From contig CAZWMT010000012.1 of the NCBI GenBank assembly GCA_964635055.1, positions 1 to 64,000 of the forward strand: 64,000 nucleotides of DNA, given 5' to 3'. The notes under the pieces are model-generated. The model ran no database searches. It was not told the DNA's origin and saw nothing but the letters and a program-made list of their open reading frames with translations. This DNA is from JAEUJM01 sp964635055. Lineage in GTDB: Bacteria; Actinomycetota; Acidimicrobiia; Acidimicrobiales; DATDAH01. How positions within the stretch are numbered: position 1 is the stretch's first letter; every line of letters starts with the position of its first letter. This document shows positions 57,483 through 64,000 of the stretch, piece by piece. A program made the position numbers and the translations under genes.

Positions 57483-58874
57483 TCAACTGACGATGACCGA
57501 GTAGCCGCCGATCAGGTTGCCCTGGGTGTCGGTGGCGGTGAACCGCAGAAGGTGTTGGTCGCCGCCGCGATTGCCCAGCGCGCCGGCAAGGGACCCGGCA
57601 CGGAGGTTGCCGATGTCGAGCAGGGAACCCAGTGCCTGCGGGAGGGCCTGTCCGGCCGGGAGTTCGGTCGACAGGCCGACCAACGCCAGACGGTCACTGC
57701 TCAGATCTCGGACAAGTCGCGGCGACGCTCCAGCGGCCGCGAAGGGGGCAGGGACCTCGGTGGGTGGCGCAGCACCCGCGGGAGCCGATGCGTCGTCCGC
57801 CCCCGACAGGTGATGCGGGTCGAGCGGCGGACCGAGCGGCGAATCCATCACCATTTCCGCCAGCGCATCGCTGCGGGCGAAGAGCGTGCTGTCGCCATCG
57901 CGCACGGCGGTGAGCAGGTGCTGTTCCTCATCGGTGGTGACACCGTGGCGCAGGCCGTCCAACTCGGGTGCGGTGACCGGCAGCCGATGGCGGCTGCCGT
58001 CGCCGGCGAGGGTGACCAATTGTCCGCCCACCACCGCGTCCAGCAGGGGCAACACTGCGGGGCCCGCGTGAGTGACCTCCAGCGCCGCGCCGCCCGGAAT
58101 CATCTCGCCGAGGTGGGCGAGCAGCGGCCCCGCGTCATCCGCGCCGGCCAGGATGCTCAGATTGCGCTGACCGAGATGGCGTTCGGCGTTGGCGTCCCAG
58201 CCGCCGCTCCAAGGGTCGGCCGGGCAGGAGGCGGTCGCCATGAGGCACTCATGTCCCGTGAGGCTGTTCGGGACGACCCAGGGGGCATCGAGCTCGACCA
58301 GCCCGTGGCAGCCCGGACGGGTGCGATCGTCGAGATCGGTCATGGCACCGCCGATCAGCGTCGGCGGGTAGGTCGTCGCCGTCTGCGCGCCGAAGAACCC
58401 CGGTCTCACGTACCAGGCGCGGACGTGGACGCCGGCCGCCGCGAGAAGACCGAGGTTCCACACGTGGATGAAGACGCGGTAGGTGTGCCCGGCGGTCGGT
58501 GCGCCCACCAGCCGGTTGGGATCGAATGGTCCGGACCAACTGGCGTCGATGAGCAGGATGTCCGGCGACTCCCAGGTCGGTACCGGGGGCCACAGCGGCC
58601 GCTGACCGCGGTCGCCGGGGGCCATGGCCCGGATGAGCAGGTACGGCAGCGTGTCCTCGCGACGGGGGCGGTGGTCGTGGGCAAGGTCGTCGAACACGGC
58701 CCGCCACCGCCGGGCGTTGCGCGCAGAGGGCTGCCAGGCCGGATCCGGGTCACCGTCGGGCGTTGGGGCTGGTGGGCGCTCGCCCACGGTCTCGGCAGGG
58801 TCCTCCCCCCGCTGAGCTTCGCGCTCGTCGTCATCCAGGGGAGGGTGCTCGGCCCGGTGGGGATCGTCACTCAT
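57483..58874 (-). CDS. Unknown lipase-locus protein with Ig-like N-terminal domain
   Basis: The 463-residue protein begins with 60 charged, Pro-rich, probably disordered residues, then a beta-rich domain (PDILLIDASWSGPFDP, HTYRVFIHVWNLGLLAAAGV, HVRAWYVRPGFFG), similar to CARDB/Ig-like folds, and a second beta-rich half with LFARSDALAEMV and a final LLRFTATDTQGNLIGGYSV sandwich. No catalytic triad or transmembrane helix is visible. ATG 58874 follows GGAGGATC and overlaps the phospholipase stop by 4 nt (ATGA), so it is translated with that gene and may be its binding partner. Family not recognised. Confidence 0.6.
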   Translation of the reverse strand: MSDDPHRAEHPPLDDDEREAQRGEDPAETVGERPPAPTPDGDPDPAWQPSARNARRWRAVFDDLAHDHRPRREDTLPYLLIRAMAPGDRGQRPLWPPVPTWESPDILLIDASWSGPFDPNRLVGAPTAGHTYRVFIHVWNLGLLAAAGVHVRAWYVRPGFFGAQTATTYPPTLIGGAMTDLDDRTRPGCHGLVELDAPWVVPNSLTGHECLMATASCPADPWSGGWDANAERHLGQRNLSILAGADDAGPLLAHLGEMIPGGAALEVTHAGPAVLPLLDAVVGGQLVTLAGDGSRHRLPVTAPELDGLRHGVTTDEEQHLLTAVRDGDSTLFARSDALAEMVMDSPLGPPLDPHHLSGADDASAPAGAAPPTEVPAPFAAAGASPRLVRDLSSDRLALVGLSTELPAGQALPQALGSLLDIGNLRAGSLAGALGNRGGDQHLLRFTATDTQGNLIGGYSVIVS

Positions 58875-61438
58875 CGTGGATCCTCCGGAGAGAACGGCGG
58901 CCGCCGCTCTCGTGATCTCGGTGCCGGCACTCGACCGAGGTCGACGTCCCACGGCAGCGCGTCGATTGCGGCGGGGAGATGCGCTGGTTCCTGAGGACCG
59001 TCACAGGGATCGGATCCGCCGCGCGGTGGATCGTGCTCGGCCGGGCGGCCGAGGTAGTGGACGTGCAGCGCGCCGCTGGGGTCGTACCACTGGTTGTCCA
59101 GGATCTGCCCGTTGGGGTCGACGCGACGCGGGTTGTCGTACGCGGCATGGAAGAACTGTGGCGGCGTGCAGGGCTGGCGGTAGTGGAAGTCCGTCTTCCC
59201 CGCTGCCTTGAAATCCGGCACGCACTCCCACCGGCCCCGTACCGGAGGGTCTTTGGCGCTCGGCGTATCAGGGCCGGCGTGGTGGCGATCCCAGTCCCAA
59301 CAGCGCCACGCGTAACCGCGGTCAGCGTCCATGTTGAAATCAGGTACCGGGAAGTCCGGGTCGTCAGAACTGACCATCCGTCCGATGAGGTACAGCCCAT
59401 AGTCGACGGGCCCACCGAGGTGTCGATTCTGGGGGAGGAGCGCGTTCAGGGCACCGAACGTCGCCGCGGGGGTGGCGCAGCCCTCCAGCAGCGTTCGGGC
59501 ATCGCGGTGGCCGACGGGCCCGGGCAGCAGCTTGGACGCGGTGTCGCCCACCACGAACGGGCCGACGTGGGTCGCACCCCCCTCCTGCATGACGGGCACA
59601 CCGCCCTGATTGACGAGGGGGTAACGCCACGGCGACACCCACTCGCTCGGCCTCAGCACCGCACCGCCATCGCCGGCGTACTGAAGGGGTCGGGCCAGAG
59701 TCAGCGCCGCGAGAAGATCCGGTCGGGTGATGTCGCGGGACAGGTCGCGCACGATGTTGCGGGGGTACGCAGGGTCGAGTCCGAACGCCGACGCATCCGT
59801 GGCCCGGCCCGACGGCTCGGTGACCACGAACCCGGCCCCTTGGGTGCCGGCTGGATCATCGAGAAGCGCCGAGAGGTTGAACGAGCCGGACGCGGACCCC
59901 AGCGTGGTCAGGCCCGTGTCGATCTCGTCCGGCTTCGGGACCAGGAAGCCGGCCATGACCAGCGCCCGCCTCGCCAGCAGGAAGATGTTCCAGGCCGGTA
60001 CCTCGACCGCCCAATAGATCACCTCTCGTGCGGGGAACGTGGCAATGTCGATGATCAGACCCGGTAGGACCGTGACGAGCCAGGTGATGATCTGGGCGAT
60101 GTAGACGATCCACGCGAAGAGAGCCAGCAGGAAGTCCAGCAAGGTGAACGACCCGTCGCCGTCGATGTCGGCACCTCGGTTGGGGTCGCTGTCGATGCCG
60201 AAGTTGCTCCCCGGCGGCCTCGGGAACGAGTGGTCGGTGATCACCTGCGGCGGCTGGGGGCGCGTCGGGCTCAAGCCGTCGCTTCCGGACATCTTGAGGA
60301 ATCCGTAGACCAGCGACCACATCTCGCCCATGGCCACGGTGTTCGGCCGCCCATCGGGCGTGCCCCCCGGGCCCGTCGCCGAGAACGCCGGCTCCTGCTT
60401 GAGGATCTTCGGACCGTCGGGGTGCACGTCGACCATCGCCTGGAGCAGTGCGTCGATCAGATGCTGGGGAAGGGGCCCGGAGGGCAGATTGAAGAAGGCC
60501 GCCCGTTGTGCCCGCCCCGTGGGGCCGTCCGAGATGTCGTAGGCAGGCAGGCCGCTGAAGTAGTCGAACGCCGGGCCGTCCGCCCGACCCGAGTAGGGAT
60601 CTTCGGCCCTCGGGCGGAACGCCACCCAGAAATGCAGGGCTCCGGTCCCGTATTCCCCGTACATCTGGCCCGAGTGGTTGGCGCTGTAGCACTCGCTGTC
60701 CATGTGGTTCTCGACGAGGTGGTGGCGCTGCCAGTGGTCCCGGTATGGGCCGCCGCTCTTGGCGTTGGTGAAGGGATGGCCGGTGACGTCGACGGCGCAG
60801 TGGGACATCCAGCCGATCGAGAACGCGATCTGTGCTTCGGCATCATGGCGCTCGTCGTCGTTCGCGGCCTCGCCCAGCGCCTTCACCGCGTTGCGGTACA
60901 AGGTGTAGGGGAACTGATAGGTGCGCCGGTAGTGGAAGACATCCGACCAGTAGAAGGCGTCGGTGCCGACGCCTTGGGGCACGCCAGAGGTCAGGAGGCC
61001 GAACCAGTCCCCCATCTCGCCGACCAGGCCCTCGAGCGCACTGACCACGGCAGCACTCAGCTCATCCAGCACCTGGCCGATCTGATTGGAGAGCCCCCCG
61101 GTGAGCTGGCTTGCGAGCTGGGAATTGTTCGTGGACGCGGGCGTGATCCATTTCTCCCATTTCGTCACATACTGCTCGTCGATCTCGCCCCAGACCTCCA
61201 AGACCCACTTCATGACGTTGCGAATGACCACACCGGTCTTGTTGGAGAAGTCCGGCAGCAGGTAGAACATGTCAGGACCCACGGACCCGATGGCGAGATA
61301 GTTGCGCCACGTATAGCAGATCTCGCCCATCTCCCGGGCGTGGGTCACGTCGATGGGGAACCCCGACGGGATGTCGCCGTCCCTGAGGCGCTGTGCCGTC
61401 TTCCGTGCGCCTTCCATGTGCACATACCAACCGGGCAT
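58871..61438 (-). CDS. Zinc-dependent phospholipase C-like protein with membrane segments
   Basis: The 855-residue protein has an N-terminal Zn-dependent phospholipase C domain (about residues 1-260). Supporting motifs are MPGWYVHMEGA with Trp and His as metal ligands, GSVGPDMFYLLPD, FSIGWMSHCAVDVTGHPF with the HxxxD pair, and HHLVENHMDSE with His/Glu. These match the metal set of Bacillus cereus-type PLC. A middle region near residue 450-540 has hydrophobic helices (FTLLDFLLALFAWIVYIAQI), and the C-terminal 300 residues are unassigned. It would release the phosphorylated head group from phospholipid or sphingomyelin. ATG 61438 has GGAGGG upstream. No signal peptide seen. Confidence 0.8.
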   Translation of the reverse strand: MPGWYVHMEGARKTAQRLRDGDIPSGFPIDVTHAREMGEICYTWRNYLAIGSVGPDMFYLLPDFSNKTGVVIRNVMKWVLEVWGEIDEQYVTKWEKWITPASTNNSQLASQLTGGLSNQIGQVLDELSAAVVSALEGLVGEMGDWFGLLTSGVPQGVGTDAFYWSDVFHYRRTYQFPYTLYRNAVKALGEAANDDERHDAEAQIAFSIGWMSHCAVDVTGHPFTNAKSGGPYRDHWQRHHLVENHMDSECYSANHSGQMYGEYGTGALHFWVAFRPRAEDPYSGRADGPAFDYFSGLPAYDISDGPTGRAQRAAFFNLPSGPLPQHLIDALLQAMVDVHPDGPKILKQEPAFSATGPGGTPDGRPNTVAMGEMWSLVYGFLKMSGSDGLSPTRPQPPQVITDHSFPRPPGSNFGIDSDPNRGADIDGDGSFTLLDFLLALFAWIVYIAQIITWLVTVLPGLIIDIATFPAREVIYWAVEVPAWNIFLLARRALVMAGFLVPKPDEIDTGLTTLGSASGSFNLSALLDDPAGTQGAGFVVTEPSGRATDASAFGLDPAYPRNIVRDLSRDITRPDLLAALTLARPLQYAGDGGAVLRPSEWVSPWRYPLVNQGGVPVMQEGGATHVGPFVVGDTASKLLPGPVGHRDARTLLEGCATPAATFGALNALLPQNRHLGGPVDYGLYLIGRMVSSDDPDFPVPDFNMDADRGYAWRCWDWDRHHAGPDTPSAKDPPVRGRWECVPDFKAAGKTDFHYRQPCTPPQFFHAAYDNPRRVDPNGQILDNQWYDPSGALHVHYLGRPAEHDPPRGGSDPCDGPQEPAHLPAAIDALPWDVDLGRVPAPRSRERRPPFSPEDPR

Positions 61439-61500
61439 GTCGCCCTCCATTCAACTCTTCTATTGGACGGTCATCCACACGGACCGATACCGTGTCGTGT

Positions 61501-64000
61501 CTACTTCTGATGGAAGGCCGGCACCTCGAAGGGCGCTCCCACTGCCACCTTGGTGCCACCGAGCAGGTCCGCGACCATCGCGTCGAAGGTCTGCAGGTAG
61601 GCGTCGAGGGTGTGCGGCCCGTACAAGGTCGAGGCACCCTCATAGTGCTGCGCGCCATACTCCTCAGGAGTGGTGACGTAGCCTGAGTAGGCGTTCGCGT
61701 AGCCAGCGATGGCGACGTGGGTAGCGGCGCCGCCGAACGCGGACTTCACCCGAGCCTTCAATCGCCGCCCCGCGGTAGAGGTGAACTCACTCGGCACGCC
61801 GGCGATGGCGACGGACCCGATCCGGAGCAGCTGAAGGGGGAGGCGGTGCGGAACCAGTGGGCATTCGTGGGGCTCCCACACGGTCGGTGAGGCGAAGGAG
61901 GTGTACTCCAGGTTGTACAGGCCAACGGGAAACATGACCGGCTTCGCGCCGTGCCCGACCGCAAAACCGGTGGGAGGAGGCGAAACAGTCCACCTCCAGA
62001 TGCCCGTGAGTGCGCCGGTGCTGTCGCGGGCGAGCGGCGGTCGATCCCCCACCTCCTTCGGGAAGAATGCCTCGGCAATCCACGACGACACCCGGGCCCG
62101 GGCATTGGGCGAGTCCAGGTCGTCGCGCATCTTGATCAGGGCCTCCATCGCCGGGCGCGTTGGGTCCGTGCCCGTCACGAGTGCCGCTGCCTCACCGGGA
62201 ACGATGCTGGCTATGCCCACCGCGACCATCCTGGCGAGGAGAAATGGCCAGGCGAGGCTGGCGAAGAGTTTCACGGTGCCGTTCGTCAGTGCATCGACGG
62301 TCATGCCCTCGATGATGCCGGACGGTAGGTCATACCGAGCCGTGGGGGGTCCCTGGGTGACCACTCCTTCACTGTCCTCCGAGCTACCAGCACCGAACGA
62401 GACGCCGATCGCGGCGGGCCATGTCCTCGCCCCGGGCGACCCGGTGATCTGGACCGAGTCCATGTCGACGTGGGTGTAGCAGGAGGCGATGGGGCCGGAC
62501 ACCTCCTCGGTGGCGTGGTTGAACAGTTCCATGGCCCGTTCGCACTGCCGTTTTCCGAGTATCTCCATGCGAACGATGTCGCCCGCCAGCACCTCGGGGA
62601 GCATCCCGCGCTTCCCGCCGATCGGCACCGAGCCCGAGTTCACCCAGTTGGCGTCGAGAACCACATTGCCCGAGATGTCGCCCGCGTTCGCATTGCCGAA
62701 GGCAGCCACGAAGTTGGGCGAGCCCGGCATCCGGGATTCGAACTCCGCCTCGGCGTGACCCTTGCTGTCACCCGATACCTGGCTGTTGTACATGCCGAGG
62801 CTGGTGGGGTGCACGGCGAACCAGTTGAGGGCGCCGATCGGTCGCGAGGTGCCGGCGTTGTCGACGTCGCGCTCGAACCGGAGCAGGAGCATCTCGCTGT
62901 CGGTGGCGTAGGCGACCTCGGGGTGCGTCTCGAACTCGGCGTTCCGCTGGTAGGCCTTGACCGACCGGTTGCCTCCGCAACCGACGACATCACCGGAGTT
63001 GACGAGGATCCGTCCCGGGTACATGTCGAGCTCGGCGGCCCTGATGGCCAGGACGATCCCCTCGACGATCGTGTCGAAGACCAATTGGTCGAAACCGCCG
63101 GACGTGTAGTTGTAGAGGAAGTAGTGCGAGTACCCTCCCGGACCGGAATGGGTGTGGGTTCCGCTGATCAATATGTTGTCGGGGCGGTACGTGACCGAAG
63201 GGTTGGCGGCGTTGAGGCGCTCGACAACGGCTGACTTCACCGCCTGGGTGCACGTCCAGATGTCGGCAACGACGATGACGACACGGTGCGGAACCGCTGC
63301 TGCGGTGTTCTCCTCGATGACGAAGGCGCGTGCGAAGAGCTTCGACTGGGGGACGCCGGCGGTCCGCTGTTCGGTGTAGGCGAACCCGGCCATTCCCAAT
63401 CCCGGCCGGTAGTCCGTCACGTCGTGCTTGGCCGCGCCGAACCGGTACTCGCTGAACATGCTCCTCAACCGCACGCCCGCTTCGATCGGCATGGTCGCGC
63501 ACCCATTGGCGTTCGAGGCCTGCAGTACGTACTGGCCCTCCCACCGGCGCGTGCACGGGATCGGCACCTCACGGAGGCCGCGTGACGGCAGGAGCCCTGC
63601 GATCTCGTTCAACTCGTGCGGATTCTGCGATCCGGGCACCGAGCGGCGGATGATCCTCACCTCGTCAGCGTTACTCACGTCCCAGTGAAGGGTGACCGAG
63701 CCGTGCGGGGGCTTCCAAGCCGTCTCATCGACCCAGAACTGGTCGATTCTCGGTGGGCCCGCCCGCAGCAGGTTGAGTCCGTCGGGTTGCGGCGCCGCTC
63801 CGGGGAGTGCCCGGTTCCTGGCCAGCTCGGCCGCCGCCGCATGATTGAAGATCCCGAGGCCGACCGCAGCTCCGCGAGATCCGAACAGGTCGCCGAGCAC
63901 GCCGGCGGCATCGGCCGCCGCTCCCGCGAGACTGCCCGCCGAACAGCCCGCGGTGGCCGTCAGCGGAGTCGGCAGGGCGAAGAAGCCCACCGGCCCTGAG
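61501..64000 (-). CDS. Neutral/alkaline ceramidase, 5' partial
   Basis: The frame is open through the right edge of the window; a GTG at 63990 is a possible start but upstream codons are also open. The 830 visible residues carry the ceramidase domain: FGAAKHDVTDYRPGLGMAGF, ILISGTHTHSGPGGYS (metal His), LNWFAVHPTSLG (second metal His), NANAGDISGN (nucleophile Ser region), and IAGYANAYSGYVTTPEEY (metal Tyr/Glu region). These enzymes hydrolyse ceramide to sphingosine and fatty acid. An N-terminal 130-residue beta-rich extension precedes the domain. The gene is 62 nt upstream of the phospholipase, in the same direction. Confidence 0.88.
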   Translation of the reverse strand, partial: SGPVGFFALPTPLTATAGCSAGSLAGAAADAAGVLGDLFGSRGAAVGLGIFNHAAAAELARNRALPGAAPQPDGLNLLRAGPPRIDQFWVDETAWKPPHGSVTLHWDVSNADEVRIIRRSVPGSQNPHELNEIAGLLPSRGLREVPIPCTRRWEGQYVLQASNANGCATMPIEAGVRLRSMFSEYRFGAAKHDVTDYRPGLGMAGFAYTEQRTAGVPQSKLFARAFVIEENTAAAVPHRVVIVVADIWTCTQAVKSAVVERLNAANPSVTYRPDNILISGTHTHSGPGGYSHYFLYNYTSGGFDQLVFDTIVEGIVLAIRAAELDMYPGRILVNSGDVVGCGGNRSVKAYQRNAEFETHPEVAYATDSEMLLLRFERDVDNAGTSRPIGALNWFAVHPTSLGMYNSQVSGDSKGHAEAEFESRMPGSPNFVAAFGNANAGDISGNVVLDANWVNSGSVPIGGKRGMLPEVLAGDIVRMEILGKRQCERAMELFNHATEEVSGPIASCYTHVDMDSVQITGSPGARTWPAAIGVSFGAGSSEDSEGVVTQGPPTARYDLPSGIIEGMTVDALTNGTVKLFASLAWPFLLARMVAVGIASIVPGEAAALVTGTDPTRPAMEALIKMRDDLDSPNARARVSSWIAEAFFPKEVGDRPPLARDSTGALTGIWRWTVSPPPTGFAVGHGAKPVMFPVGLYNLEYTSFASPTVWEPHECPLVPHRLPLQLLRIGSVAIAGVPSEFTSTAGRRLKARVKSAFGGAATHVAIAGYANAYSGYVTTPEEYGAQHYEGASTLYGPHTLDAYLQTFDAMVADLLGGTKVAVGAPFEVPAFHQK

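Noticed and set aside
1..64000. CRISPR arrays, rRNA genes and complete insertion sequences
   Set aside because: No regularly spaced short repeats, rRNA motifs or transposase domains were seen in the window.

Overview
The window is very GC-rich, has few Shine-Dalgarno-dependent starts and carries many actinobacterial families (DUF222/HNH nuclease, PPK2, CYTH phosphatase, DrrAB-type exporter, GT39 transferase, SLH-bearing secreted proteins). It looks like a chromosomal segment of a high-GC actinobacterium, perhaps of the Acidimicrobiia; that placement is an inference from gene content. At least ten genes have a TANNNT-like hexamer 6-9 nt before the start codon and no clear ribosome-binding site, so leaderless transcription looks common.

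Layout. 1-3020: tail of an Fe-S protein, a receiver-like protein, a fructosamine-kinase relative, a PPOX flavoprotein and an FMN reductase, closed by a strong hairpin. 3064-7809: a tRNA-Gly(CCC) gene whose last 50 bases recur at 7760-7809, bracketing a 4.7 kb island. The island holds a truncated relaxase, a frameshifted YxiG-like gene, two unknown genes, an AbiEi/AbiEii toxin-antitoxin operon and a DUF433 antitoxin with a broken partner; no integrase is left. 8249-10146: two coupled unknown genes. 10345-15674: a heterodimeric ABC exporter with one degenerate ATP site, converging on an MFS exporter. 15992-18951: CYTH, PPK2 and lipid kinase genes. 19140-25610: secreted NHL propeller, polysaccharide deacetylase, a truncated VIT gene, an aldehyde dehydrogenase and a diguanylate cyclase. 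25666-29800: CAP lipoprotein, MarR regulator divergent from drrAB, and an LLM flavin monooxygenase. 29939-37357: lipoproteins, an SLH-anchored propeller protein, an arylsulfatase and an AhpD-like protein.

37452-43879: an orphan livGF ATPase pair, a ferric-reductase-like operon with two tiny membrane proteins, a DMT transporter, a VOC protein and a DUF2269-like membrane protein. 43920-48086: CASTOR/POLLUX-type channel protein, NYN-LOTUS protein and a cupin. 48130-53969: subtilisin-like protease with three tandem repeats, GT39 transferase and methyltransferase. 53970-56469: a less GC-rich patch with small membrane proteins and a DUF222/HNH nuclease.

56699-64000 is the most notable locus: a minus-strand cluster running neutral ceramidase, zinc-dependent phospholipase C, an unknown 463-residue protein and a possible beta/gamma-crystallin protein. 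The two enzymes could act in sequence on a sphingophospholipid (head-group removal, then ceramide hydrolysis), and the genes are tightly packed with a 4-nt overlap between the second and third. No export signal is visible in the three proteins whose N-termini lie inside the window.
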